Shown here: positions 1-8,855 of the stretch, one piece after another
Numbering within the stretch: position 1 is the first letter of the stretch
How the letters are laid out: every line of letters starts with the position of its first letter
Assembly: GCF_002104455.1 (NCBI RefSeq)
Contig: NZ_NBOC01000001.1
Span: forward strand, 620,001 to 684,000
DNA length: 64,000 nt
Direction of reading: 5' to 3'
Source of the DNA: Colwellia chukchiensis
GTDB taxonomy: Bacteria > Pseudomonadota > Gammaproteobacteria > Enterobacterales > Alteromonadaceae
The notes under the pieces: model-generated
Databases searched by the model: none
Told to the model about the DNA's origin: nothing
The model's input: the letters and a program-made list of their open reading frames with translations, nothing else
Made by a program: the position numbers and the translations under genes

Positions 1-843
1 CGTCTTGAAATATTTGAGCGGGTAAATAAATTAGGTATTGGCGCGCAAGGCTTAGGCGGCTTAACCACTGTGGTTGATATTAAAATTAATTCAGTACCAA
101 CTCATGCCGCGTCAAAGCCTGTGGTGATGATCCCGAACTGCGCCGCAACACGTCATGTGCACTTTCACCTTGATGGTTCAGGGCCGGCGGATTTAACGCC
201 GCCTAAATTAGAAGATTGGCCAGAAATCACCTGGGAAGTAGGTGAAAATGTTCGTCGTGTTAATGTTGATGAGCTATCCAAAGCGGATATTAGCAGCTGG
301 AAAACCGGAGAAACTGTACTGCTTAGCGGCACGATTTTAACGGGTCGCGATGCCGCTCATAAGCGTATTCAAGAAATGTTGGCTGCAGGTGAAAGTTTAC
401 CTGTAGACTTTACTGATAAGTTTATTTATTACGTTGGTCCAGTTGACGCTATTGGCGACGAAGCGGTTGGTCCTGCGGGTCCTACAACCGCCACGCGTAT
501 GGATAAATTTACCGAAATGATGTTATCTAAAACCGGCTTACTCGGCACTATAGGTAAGGCTGAACGTGGTCCAGCAACGGTTGAAAGCATTAAAAACCAT
601 AAGTCAGTTTACCTTATGGCCGTTGGTGGTGCCGCATACTTAGTGTCAAAAGCCATTAAAAAGGCGAAAGTGGTAGCGTTTGAAGATATGGGCATGGAAG
701 CGATTTACGAGTTTGTGGTTGAAGATATGCCAGTGACCGTTGCCGTTGATAGTTTAGGTGAGTCGGCACATGTTACCGGCCCAGCAATATGGCAAGCAAA
801 AATTGAAGAGCTCGACAGTAAACTAAGTACCTCAAGTAACTAA
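1..843 (+). CDS. Class I fumarate hydratase, C-terminal part (cut by window start)
   Basis: The reading frame is open from the first base, so about 281 C-terminal codons are present and the true start lies outside the window. The piece contains a glycine-rich IGAQGLGGLTT stretch followed by VDIKINSVPTHAASKPV and IPNCAATRH, which I recognise from the iron-sulfur class I (FumA/FumB-type) fumarases. These interconvert fumarate and malate in the TCA cycle. The second half corresponds to the C-terminal beta domain (around residues 95-275 of the visible part). An internal GTG at 70 could be read as a start, but it lies in the middle of the conserved domain. A factor-independent terminator follows at 891. 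The related class I tartrate dehydratases are less likely for a single-chain protein of this kind. Confidence 0.9.
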   Translation, partial: RLEIFERVNKLGIGAQGLGGLTTVVDIKINSVPTHAASKPVVMIPNCAATRHVHFHLDGSGPADLTPPKLEDWPEITWEVGENVRRVNVDELSKADISSWKTGETVLLSGTILTGRDAAHKRIQEMLAAGESLPVDFTDKFIYYVGPVDAIGDEAVGPAGPTTATRMDKFTEMMLSKTGLLGTIGKAERGPATVESIKNHKSVYLMAVGGAAYLVSKAIKKAKVVAFEDMGMEAIYEFVVEDMPVTVAVDSLGESAHVTGPAIWQAKIEELDSKLSTSSN

Positions 844-890
844 TTTACCTGCAGGGTAAGTCTTATTGATTGACAGCATCGTTGTTAAAT

Positions 891-914
891 AAACGCCCAA
901 ACGGGCGTTTTTTA
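891..914 (+). terminator. Terminator of the fumarase gene
   Basis: The arms AAACGCCC and GGGCGTTT form a tight hairpin with a two-base loop (AA), followed by a run of T. It lies 47 bases after the fumarase stop and before the peptidase start. Confidence 0.85.
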
Positions 915-943
915 AAGACATAATCATAAAAAAGAAGGATGTT

Positions 944-2986
944 ATGAAACAAAAACTGATGAAACTAGCCGCGGCAGGTATGTTAGCATTTGCCAGTATG
1001 TCGCTAGTCGCCAAAGACCACAAACCGCAAGTTCTCGATGTAAATGCCTTGACAGAGCTTAATCAAATTCACGACTTTATCGTTTCTCCTCAAGGCGATA
1101 GCTTTATATACCGCTTAGCAAAGGGGATAAACTCAGCTGATAATCATTTATACCTTCAACAGGTTAATAGCAAGCAAGCGCAACAATTAACGAGTCATGA
1201 AAGTGCCGCAACTAATGTGGTGTATGCGGCTGATGGTCATAGCATTTATTTTTTGTCAGCGCGCAGTGGTAGCTCACAAATATGGCAATTGCCGTTAACG
1301 GGTGGCGAAGCAAAGCAAATATCAGATTTGCCAATCGGCATTAATGGTTTTGCGGTTTCTAAAGATGGCCAGCGCTTTGCGCTTGAATTAACGGTATTAC
1401 CTGGCTGTGAAACATTGCAGTGTACCCTAGATGCGCAGGCACTTGACGCTAAGCAAAAGCATAATGTTCGCGTTTATGATCAACTTATGGTGCGACATTG
1501 GGATGTGTGGAATACAGCCTACAAGTCTCATCTATTTATCGCTGAGCGTGCAGAGCAAGGCGCGTTTGTGCACGCAACTGACCTTATGCCTGACTGGCAA
1601 GGTGATATTGTTGGTGCCAGTGAGATCAGCTTTCATCCCAATGGGCAGCGCTTAAGTTTCTCCGCCAAATACCCGAGTACAACGGAAGCTTGGACCACTA
1701 ACTTTGATATTTTTGAGGTGGATTTAAGCAACCATACGCTAAGCAATCTCACCGCAGAAAATACCGCTTGGGATGCCAAGCCGGTATATTCGCCTAATGG
1801 TCGTTATTTAGCTTATAAAGCCATGTCAGTACCTGGCTATGAGTCGGACAAATTTACCTTGATGATCCGTGACAACCAAACTGGTAAAACTCGCGCCATC
1901 GCTAAAAACTGGGATCGTTCAGTAAGCGAGCTCGTATTTGCCAATGACAGCCGCACGTTAATTGTCACCGCTTACGATGTTGGGCAAAAAAGTATATTCG
2001 AAATCAATGCCGAGTTTGGCGATGTACGCCGGATTTTTAATGATGGAACGGCAGGTAAAATAGCGGTAACTGCAGATAAAATCTTTTTTACGCGCCATGC
2101 GCTCGATGCTCCAACAGATATCTATAGTATTACGCGCGATAGCCAACAAGTTGTGCAACACACCCAAGTAAATGCACAGCAGTTAGCCAATGTTACATTA
2201 GCTGAATTTGAGCAATTTAGTTTTCAAGGTTGGAACAACGAAGACGTTTATGGCTATTGGCTTAAACCGGCCAACTTTACAGCAGGTAAAAAATACCCCA
2301 TCGCTTATCTTGTCCATGGTGGTCCACAAGGTAGTTTCGGCAATATGTTCCACTACCGTTGGAATGCACAACTTTGGGCAGCACAAGGCTATGCGGTAGT
2401 GATGGTCGACTTTCACGGCTCTATCGGTTATGGCCAAGACTTTACCGACTCAATTGCCCGTGACTGGGGTGGCAAGCCATTGGAAGACTTACAAAAAGGT
2501 TTTCAGGCCATCACTAAGCAGCAACCCTGGATGGATGCGAGCAATGCCTGCGCATTAGGTGCGTCTTATGGTGGTTATATGATGAACTGGTTCCAAGGCA
2601 AGTGGTCTGACGGCTTTAACTGCATTGTTAATCATGCTGGTTTATATGATATGCCTAGCTTTTATAGTTCAACCGAAGAGTTATGGTTTCCAGAGCACGA
2701 CTTAGGTGGACCCGTTTGGGATGGCAGTGAAGATTATAATAAGTTTAATCCTGCAGCCTTTGTTAAAAGCTGGCAAACACCTATGCTAGTGATCCAAGGA
2801 GAACTGGATTTTCGGGTGCCTTATGCGCAAAGTCTTGGCGCTTTTACCGCACTGCAACGCCAAGGTATTGCAAGCCGTTTAGTGGTGTTTCCTGATGAAG
2901 ATCATCATATTCGCAAACCTGCTAACTTAATTGTTTGGTACCAAGAGGTGTTTGCTTGGATGAAAAAATATACCCAGTCCAAGTAG
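944..2986 (+). CDS. Exported S9-family (prolyl oligopeptidase-type) serine peptidase
   Basis: This 680-residue protein starts with a signal peptide (MKQKLMKLAAAG, hydrophobic core, AKDHK cleavage area), so it acts in the periplasm or outside the cell. The N-terminal two thirds have the repeating character of an S9 beta-propeller. The C-terminal third is an alpha/beta hydrolase with the oxyanion region HGGPQGSFG, the nucleophile elbow GASYGGY (Ser541), an acid in QGELDFRVP (Asp622) and the catalytic histidine in DEDHHI (His654). Such enzymes cleave short peptides, often after proline or as dipeptidyl/acylaminoacyl peptidases. The exact specificity cannot be read from the sequence. The start is supported by a GAAGGA-type ribosome site 8 bases upstream. 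The gene is monocistronic between two terminators. Confidence 0.92.
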   Translation: MKQKLMKLAAAGMLAFASMSLVAKDHKPQVLDVNALTELNQIHDFIVSPQGDSFIYRLAKGINSADNHLYLQQVNSKQAQQLTSHESAATNVVYAADGHSIYFLSARSGSSQIWQLPLTGGEAKQISDLPIGINGFAVSKDGQRFALELTVLPGCETLQCTLDAQALDAKQKHNVRVYDQLMVRHWDVWNTAYKSHLFIAERAEQGAFVHATDLMPDWQGDIVGASEISFHPNGQRLSFSAKYPSTTEAWTTNFDIFEVDLSNHTLSNLTAENTAWDAKPVYSPNGRYLAYKAMSVPGYESDKFTLMIRDNQTGKTRAIAKNWDRSVSELVFANDSRTLIVTAYDVGQKSIFEINAEFGDVRRIFNDGTAGKIAVTADKIFFTRHALDAPTDIYSITRDSQQVVQHTQVNAQQLANVTLAEFEQFSFQGWNNEDVYGYWLKPANFTAGKKYPIAYLVHGGPQGSFGNMFHYRWNAQLWAAQGYAVVMVDFHGSIGYGQDFTDSIARDWGGKPLEDLQKGFQAITKQQPWMDASNACALGASYGGYMMNWFQGKWSDGFNCIVNHAGLYDMPSFYSSTEELWFPEHDLGGPVWDGSEDYNKFNPAAFVKSWQTPMLVIQGELDFRVPYAQSLGAFTALQRQGIASRLVVFPDEDHHIRKPANLIVWYQEVFAWMKKYTQSK

Positions 2987-3013
2987 TATCTTGAAGAAAA
3001 ACCCAAAGATGAT

Positions 3014-3050
3014 AAAAACAGCAGTACCGGTATCTGGGCTGCTGTTTTTT
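3014..3050 (+). terminator. Terminator of the S9 peptidase gene
   Basis: The arms AAAACAGCAG and CTGCTGTTTT pair around a 15-base loop, followed by T residues. It lies 28 bases after the stop. Confidence 0.85.
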
Positions 3051-3187
3051 ATTTTAGGCTTTTATTTTAGACATTGTAGCGCTCGCTTTGCACGGTAAAA
3101 ATTGTCGGCTTAGTTAAGAAAACCATTAACCTTATCAATAAAATATGCTCTAATAACTGTTAATAATCACAGTATTATGGCAGCGCA

Positions 3188-4633
3188 ATGAACTTCTTAT
3201 CGCAACTTTCTTGGTTAAATTTAACTAACTTTTCAACTATAGCGGCAGTGATATTGGCGTTATTACTCTGCCTAGTGATCGCGACGCTAAGCTTGCTACG
3301 CCAACTAAGGCGCAGCCGAGAAGATAATGCAAATCAGCAGCAAGTGTTGCAACAACTGGCTGAAAAAGTCAGCTTAAGTTATGAGCTTAATGTCAATAAC
3401 CAACAACAGTTGCAACAACAATTACAGCTAAATCATCAGCAGTTAGCCAACCAACAACATGAGCTAAAAAGCTATTTTGAACAACAAATAGCCGACTTTA
3501 AATTAAAGCTACTGCGTCAACATGGTGAGCAAGGCGAGAAGCAAGCCCAGCAACTTTTTAGCCATAACGAGCAGCTTAACGCGACGTTGCACCAACATCA
3601 TCTTGCGGTAAATGAGCAGCAAAACAAAGTGGCCGAGCAACTGATGACACAATTAAATAGCACCGCCAAGCTTGGCCGCGAAGAAATGGCAAAGTCACTG
3701 CAAGCAGCTAGTGAGCAAATGACGACCAGAATCGACAGTTTAACCACGGCAACCGATAGTCGTTTAAAAGATATTAGTACTCAGGTGGAGAAACGCTTAG
3801 CTGATGGCTTTGAAAAAACCACGAAAACTTTTAATGATATTTTACAGCGCTTAGCGCTAATTGATGATGCCCAGAAAAAAATTACTGAATTGTCGAGCAA
3901 TGTGGTTAGTTTACAAGAAGTGTTAGCCGATAAACGCTCGCGAGGGGCATTTGGTGAAGTGCAGCTTAATAGTTTAATTCGTAATGTTTTACCTGAGCAG
4001 CATTTTGCACTACAACATACCTTATCAAACGGTAAAATTGCCGACTGCATTTTGTTTTTGCCTGCGCCCACGGGCAATGTGGTAGTGGACGCTAAATTTC
4101 CGTTAGAAAGCTATAAAACCATGGCGGACAACAGCTTAGCTAAACTTGAGCGGAAAGCAGCCGAGCGACAATTTAAGCAAGATATAAAAAAACACATTAA
4201 TGACATCAGCGATAAATATTTAATTGAAAAAGAAACAGCTGATGGCGCCGTGATGTTTATTCCGGCAGAAGCGATTTTTGCTGAAATTCACGCCCATCAC
4301 AGTGACTTGGTGGACTATGCCAATAAAAAACGGGTGTGGCTGGCGTCACCAACGACCCTGATGGCGATTTTAACCACTGCACGTTCGGTATTAAAAGATG
4401 AGGCAACCCGCAAGCAAATTCATGTTATTCAAGCGCATTTGTCACATTTATCTGCTGACTTTGCCCGCTTTAAAGGCCGCTTTGCTAATTTAGCCAAGCA
4501 TATTGACCAAGCGGCAAACGATGTAAAACAAATTCATACCTCAGCAGACAAAATTAGTAGTCGTTTTGATAAAATAGAGCAGGTAGAATTGACGCTGGAA
4601 GAAAAAGCAACCCTCGCACTTAGCGCAGATTAA
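3188..4633 (+). CDS. rmuC: DNA recombination protein RmuC
   Basis: This 481-residue protein has the RmuC layout: one N-terminal membrane segment (about residues 17-37), a long glutamine-rich coiled coil (about 40-230) and a conserved nuclease-fold RmuC domain (about 235-440). The domain includes SRGAFGEVQL, VVDAKFPLE and MFIPAEAIFAEI. In E. coli RmuC limits inversions at short inverted repeats, and the domain is related to restriction-type endonucleases. The conserved DAKFPLE corresponds to the D-x-K style active site. Length is normal for the family. No partner gene is adjacent, since the next gene encodes a diguanylate cyclase and has its own ribosome site. Confidence 0.93.
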   Translation: MNFLSQLSWLNLTNFSTIAAVILALLLCLVIATLSLLRQLRRSREDNANQQQVLQQLAEKVSLSYELNVNNQQQLQQQLQLNHQQLANQQHELKSYFEQQIADFKLKLLRQHGEQGEKQAQQLFSHNEQLNATLHQHHLAVNEQQNKVAEQLMTQLNSTAKLGREEMAKSLQAASEQMTTRIDSLTTATDSRLKDISTQVEKRLADGFEKTTKTFNDILQRLALIDDAQKKITELSSNVVSLQEVLADKRSRGAFGEVQLNSLIRNVLPEQHFALQHTLSNGKIADCILFLPAPTGNVVVDAKFPLESYKTMADNSLAKLERKAAERQFKQDIKKHINDISDKYLIEKETADGAVMFIPAEAIFAEIHAHHSDLVDYANKKRVWLASPTTLMAILTTARSVLKDEATRKQIHVIQAHLSHLSADFARFKGRFANLAKHIDQAANDVKQIHTSADKISSRFDKIEQVELTLEEKATLALSAD

Positions 4634-4752
4634 CGGATGGTTATGGTATGGGGTAGTGCGGCATTATTGACTGACGCAACTCATTACCGCGGCGTAAATT
4701 AAGCGTTTTAATTTTGTGTTAGCTTGGTCAATATTTTAGTTTGGAGTTATAC

Positions 4753-5943
4753 GTGAGCTTTTCGTTTAGCGCTTTAAAAAACAATCTGGTTAGTCTCACC
4801 TTGCTTGTGATAACGCTTATCGCTTTTCAGCATTATCAAAGCCTCTGGCTATTAAAGCTAGAGCTTATCGAACAACTACTTTATGGCTTATTTAGCATTA
4901 CCATTTTACTGACCAGTTATTTTAATCGCAGTCGTTTAGCCATTGCTGCGCTCCTTTTTTTCACTTATTACCTCGCGCTTGTTAAACCACTCCCTTGGCA
5001 AGCTTGGTTACAGTTGCATCCGCAATGGCTTGTGTTGACGGGGGCGATTGCGTTATCAACGCTTGCGTTATTGCAAGATCGCGCGTTGTTGTCAATTCAT
5101 GGCTTTTATCGCATTTTGTTATTAATTGGCTTGGGTGGGCTTAGCTACCTGTGGCTGCAACAAACAGAGCATATATCGCTATGGTTTGCAGCTACGCCTT
5201 GGTTAGCCCCTTGGCAAGAGCACCTTGCAGTAGAATTGCCGCTGCTGCTAGCAAGTATCATGATTTTTTGGCGCAGCTTGTCACAGCAAAGCTTAGTAAC
5301 AGCGGCACTCATGTTTAGTTACTGTCTTTGGTTAGGGCAGTATTATCAACTTATCCAGCTGCCTTGGTCGTTATTATTAACCTTGTTATTGACTTATTAT
5401 GTGGCTGTGGTGTTGATAGACTCTTATTTTTTGGCATATCGTGATGAGCTAACGGGGCTACCGTCACGCCGAGCATTGAATCAATATGCCTTGTCGTTAG
5501 GGCGAAAATATAGCCTTGCGATGCTTGATATTGACCACTTTAAAAAGTTTAACGACAGCTATGGTCATGACATTGGTGATCAGGTCTTAAAGTTGGTTGC
5601 CAGCAAGCTGGCACAAGTAAATGGCGGCGGCAAAGTGTTTCGCTATGGTGGTGAAGAATTTACCATAGTCTTTGCAAGGAAAACCGCTGAACAAGCGTTG
5701 CCGGCGTTAGAGGCAGTCAGGCAAACGGTGGCTGATTACAAGATGGTTATCCGCCAAGCACAACGCAGCAATAAAAAAGCGCGCACGGGTAAAAAAAATA
5801 GCACGATGAAAACCGTCAGTGTCACTATATCAATCGGTGTGGCTGAGCGGGGTGCAAAACAAAGTTTTGAACAAAGCTTAAAAGTCGCGGATCAGGCCTT
5901 GTATCGGGCTAAAAAAGCCGGTCGTAACCAAGTTTGTCGTTAA
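4753..5943 (+). CDS. Membrane-bound diguanylate cyclase (GGEEF) without an I-site
   Basis: I place the start at GTG 4753, because GGAG at 4743-4746 sits 6 bases upstream. An earlier TTG at 4741 has no ribosome site. The 396-residue protein begins with about 220 hydrophobic residues forming six to eight membrane helices of a type I cannot assign to a named MASE domain. A complete GGDEF domain follows: DELTGLPSRRALN, the metal-binding DIDHFKKFND and RYGGEEF (GGEEF at 299-303). It should make cyclic di-GMP from GTP. The usual inhibitory RxxD motif five residues before GGEEF is absent (the sequence there is NGGGKVF), so product inhibition through that site is not expected. A basic, lysine-rich insertion lies between the GGEEF strand and SIGVAERG. 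Confidence 0.88.
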   Translation: MSFSFSALKNNLVSLTLLVITLIAFQHYQSLWLLKLELIEQLLYGLFSITILLTSYFNRSRLAIAALLFFTYYLALVKPLPWQAWLQLHPQWLVLTGAIALSTLALLQDRALLSIHGFYRILLLIGLGGLSYLWLQQTEHISLWFAATPWLAPWQEHLAVELPLLLASIMIFWRSLSQQSLVTAALMFSYCLWLGQYYQLIQLPWSLLLTLLLTYYVAVVLIDSYFLAYRDELTGLPSRRALNQYALSLGRKYSLAMLDIDHFKKFNDSYGHDIGDQVLKLVASKLAQVNGGGKVFRYGGEEFTIVFARKTAEQALPALEAVRQTVADYKMVIRQAQRSNKKARTGKKNSTMKTVSVTISIGVAERGAKQSFEQSLKVADQALYRAKKAGRNQVCR

Positions 5944-6021
5944 CTCAATGCTTATAATAATTGCCAACAAAGTTGAACTCGGCATTACGAGTGCGGCGCT
6001 GACTTTTCGCTAATACGGGTA

Positions 6022-7359
6022 CTAATTTAAAATGGCAACATTGACAAATACTACCGTTAATAACAGCGGACAAACATAGCGAATATAGTTGCCCCACAGC
6101 GGCAACCACTTTCTTCCTTGCTGCAAGGCACTATCTCGCAGCTTATTACCACGGCGCCATAACCAACCCACAACAATGAAGTAAAATAAACAGCTCAGTG
6201 GTTGCAGCATAGTGGTTAATAAGCGAATAACTAAGCCAAATAAGCTATCAAAAAAAGCAATGATGGTCATACTGGCAGTTAAAACCACTGCCGAAACCAA
6301 CCACGTGGCTTTTTCACGGCTAAGTTTTTTAGCTTCGACTAAATAAGACACCGGCACTTCGGTAGAAGATATGGTCGAGGTAAGAGCGGCAATGGATAGC
6401 AATAAGAAAAAACTCATGGCAACAAGCAGTCCCACGGTACCCATAGAGTTAAATAGCTCAGGTAAAATATTAAATATAAGCTGAGCTTCACCGATCAGCT
6501 TACCATCTTGAAACACTTGCTGTCCGGCAGCTTGGGCGACATAAAGTGCTGGAATAATTAATAATCCCGCCATAAAGGCGATAAAAGTATCAAGCGCGGT
6601 AATAGAAACCGCCAATTTACCAATATCGCGATCTTTTTTCATATAGGAGCCATAAACCATCATACCGCCGACACCAATCGACAAGGAGAAAAATGCTTGT
6701 CCCATGGCAGAGATAATGAGTTTAGGGTTGGTCACTTGTGTGAAGTCGGGTATTAAATAAACTTTTAAGCCTTGTGCCGCGCCAGGTTGCTGTAAAATAT
6801 AGCTAATGAGTAACACTAGCATCATAAGTAAAATCGGCATCAGTCGCGCCGACCATTTTTCAATACCGGCATTGACGCCTTGATGAATAATGGCGGCGCC
6901 AAGTAAGATAAACAATGGCGTAAACATTAAGTTTCTTGTGGTACTTGAGGTGGCTAACCACGTTGCTGCGTCAGTATAGCCAATGAGCTCGGCTAGCGGC
7001 GATAAGGCATGCGCTAGCATCCAACCCGCCACTATCGTATAAAAGCTCAGCATCATCACAGCGCCACATAAACCAATTAAACCGGCAAACTTACCGAGTT
7101 TAGGGGCAGTATCAGAACAAGCATCTTCTAAGGCAGATACCGGATTTTTTTGAGCTTGATTACCGATATACACTTCTGCATAAAGTGCGGGTAAGGCCAG
7201 CAACAGGGTAACGATTAAATAAACAAATAAAAAAGCGCCACCGCCATTATTAGCCGCTTGGGTTGGAAAGCCCCAAATATTGCCTAAGCCTATGGCAGAA
7301 CCTGCGGCAGCAAGTACAAAGCCTATTCTGGAGTGAAACGAATCTCTGGTATTGCTCAT
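6022..7359 (-). CDS. Sodium-dependent transporter, NSS (SNF) family
   Basis: This 445-residue protein has about 11-12 membrane helices. It opens with the family hallmark SRIGFVLAAAGSAIGLGNIWGF, broken here as SRIGFVLAAAG then SAIGLGNIWGF, which forms the unwound TM1 region that binds sodium and substrate in LeuT-type carriers. NNGGGAF and PALYAEVYIG follow in TM2. Bacterial members import amino acids or amines with Na+. The gene is divergent from the gbuA-like hydrolase, with a 293-base shared control region. Uptake of arginine, GABA or guanidinobutyrate is therefore a reasonable guess, but nothing in the protein itself fixes the substrate. Confidence 0.92.
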   Translation of the reverse strand: MSNTRDSFHSRIGFVLAAAGSAIGLGNIWGFPTQAANNGGGAFLFVYLIVTLLLALPALYAEVYIGNQAQKNPVSALEDACSDTAPKLGKFAGLIGLCGAVMMLSFYTIVAGWMLAHALSPLAELIGYTDAATWLATSSTTRNLMFTPLFILLGAAIIHQGVNAGIEKWSARLMPILLMMLVLLISYILQQPGAAQGLKVYLIPDFTQVTNPKLIISAMGQAFFSLSIGVGGMMVYGSYMKKDRDIGKLAVSITALDTFIAFMAGLLIIPALYVAQAAGQQVFQDGKLIGEAQLIFNILPELFNSMGTVGLLVAMSFFLLLSIAALTSTISSTEVPVSYLVEAKKLSREKATWLVSAVVLTASMTIIAFFDSLFGLVIRLLTTMLQPLSCLFYFIVVGWLWRRGNKLRDSALQQGRKWLPLWGNYIRYVCPLLLTVVFVNVAILN

Positions 7360-7467
7360 AAATGATAATTATTATTGTTGTTAAAAACTTTGCTCTGAGC
7401 TTACCTAGTTAAGACACGTTAGCAAAGCACTTTTCTCTTTTTGTTGCCAAGATTGCGGTTTTTACGC

Positions 7468-7489
7468 TTATTCCCCATCTGGGGAATAA
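7468..7489. promoter_or_regulatory. Perfect 10-bp palindrome between the NSS transporter and gbuA
   Basis: The arms TTATTCCCCA and TGGGGAATAA are perfect inverted repeats around a TC centre. The site lies roughly midway in the intergenic region between two divergently transcribed genes. There is no run of T fitting a terminator for either gene, and both genes start here rather than end. A dimeric repressor or activator operator is the simplest reading. The regulator is unknown, and I saw no second copy of this exact sequence in the window. Confidence 0.6.
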
Positions 7490-7652
7490 ACAAAGTACAG
7501 TGAGCGTGCTACTTTGGCTAAAATTTAACATTGCGCTGGTGAGCAATTTAAGGTCGATGTTAGGTTGTTGTGCGGGCTAATCACTTTTGATGAGCAATTT
7601 GCAAAGCGAAAAAATAATCGAGTGTAGCGAGTGAATATTAAAGAGGTAAGAT

Positions 7653-8609
7653 ATGAGCGAAGAAAAATTTAATCAGCCTTTGGGTGGTAATCAAATGCCA
7701 CGTTTTTCCGGCCCAGGTACTATGTTTCGTTTACCTAGCAGTGAAATAACGAGCGATGTTGAAGTGGGAATTATCGGTGTCGGGCTTGATATCGGTGCCA
7801 GTAATCGCAGTGGTACACGATTTGGTCCGCGCGCTGTACGCAATGAGTCGGTTTTAGTGCGTCCTTATGGCATGTATACCAAGGCGGCACCATTTGACAG
7901 CTTTCAAGTGGCAGATTTAGGTGATGTCGCCATCAATACCTTTAGTCTTGCTGACTCGATTAAGATCATAGAGCAGCACTATGACAAAGTTATGGCAAGT
8001 AATATTAAACCGATAACCGTGGGCGGCGATCACACCATCAGTTTACCCATTTTGCGGGCCTTGCATAAAAAACACGGTAAAATGGCGTTAGTACATGTGG
8101 ATGCTCATGCAGATATTAATGACACCATGTTTGGTGAGAAAGAGTGCCATGGCACTATTTTTCGACGTGCCATTGAAGAGGGCTTAGTCGATCCAAACAA
8201 AATGATACAAATTGGTCAACGGGCCACGGGATATAGTTCAGCAGATTTTCAATGGGCCATTGATCGTGGTGTGCGGGTAATTCAAGCTGAAGAGTGTTGG
8301 TTTAAATCGTTAACGCCTTTAATGGCAAAAGTACGTAAACAAATTGGTGATAGTATGCCAAGTTATTTAACATTTGATATTGATGGCATAGACCCCGCTT
8401 TTGCCCCAGGCACAGGTACACCTGAGCCGGCTGGTTTAACATCGTCGCAAGCACTGGAAATTATTCGTGGTATGTATGGTACGAATTTAATCGGTGCTGA
8501 TCTCGTTGAGGTTTCGCCACCTTATGATAGCTCAGGCAATACCTCGTTGTTAGCGGCAAATTTAATTTTTGAAATGCTCTGCAGTTTACCAGGCTGTATA
8601 CGTCGATAA
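7653..8609 (+). CDS. gbuA: Guanidinobutyrase/agmatinase-family ureohydrolase (GbuA-like)
   Basis: This 318-residue manganese ureohydrolase cleaves a guanidino group to give urea. The binuclear metal ligands are all present: His127 in GGDHTIS, Asp150/His152/Asp154 in DAHADIND, and Asp242/Asp244 in DIDGIDPAFAPGTGTPEP. The N-terminus (NQPLGGNQMPRFSGPGTMFR), the EECWFKSL segment and the end LLAANLIFEMLCSLPG resemble what I remember of Pseudomonas aeruginosa GbuA more than classical SpeB. 4-Guanidinobutyrate to GABA plus urea is therefore the preferred assignment. The aruH, aruI and gabT/gabD homologues further along provide the steps before and after. Agmatine as substrate is not excluded. The ribosome site GAGGTAAG lies just ahead of the ATG. 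Confidence 0.85.
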   Translation: MSEEKFNQPLGGNQMPRFSGPGTMFRLPSSEITSDVEVGIIGVGLDIGASNRSGTRFGPRAVRNESVLVRPYGMYTKAAPFDSFQVADLGDVAINTFSLADSIKIIEQHYDKVMASNIKPITVGGDHTISLPILRALHKKHGKMALVHVDAHADINDTMFGEKECHGTIFRRAIEEGLVDPNKMIQIGQRATGYSSADFQWAIDRGVRVIQAEECWFKSLTPLMAKVRKQIGDSMPSYLTFDIDGIDPAFAPGTGTPEPAGLTSSQALEIIRGMYGTNLIGADLVEVSPPYDSSGNTSLLAANLIFEMLCSLPGCIRR

Positions 8610-8855
8610 GTGTTTGACAACCCGCCATAGTAGTCAAAGTGCTTTAGGGTTATGATCAGCTTAAGCACTTGGCAACCGAACTAACGCTAGCTTGCAACCC
8701 AAGGGCACGCTAGCTTAACGTAACTCAGCTTTACCCCAGACAACTGGGCATGCATTACGCCCGTAGCACCAACAAACTTTAACAAAAATCCCTACTTAAG
8801 CGCGCCGATATTGATATAATAGCTTAACCTATAACTTGACGAGTAAAGCGAAACT

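Noticed and set aside
8684..8715. Direct repeat of CGCTAGCTT after gbuA
   Set aside because: Only two copies of nine bases, rich in a common tetranucleotide, with no structural meaning that I can support.
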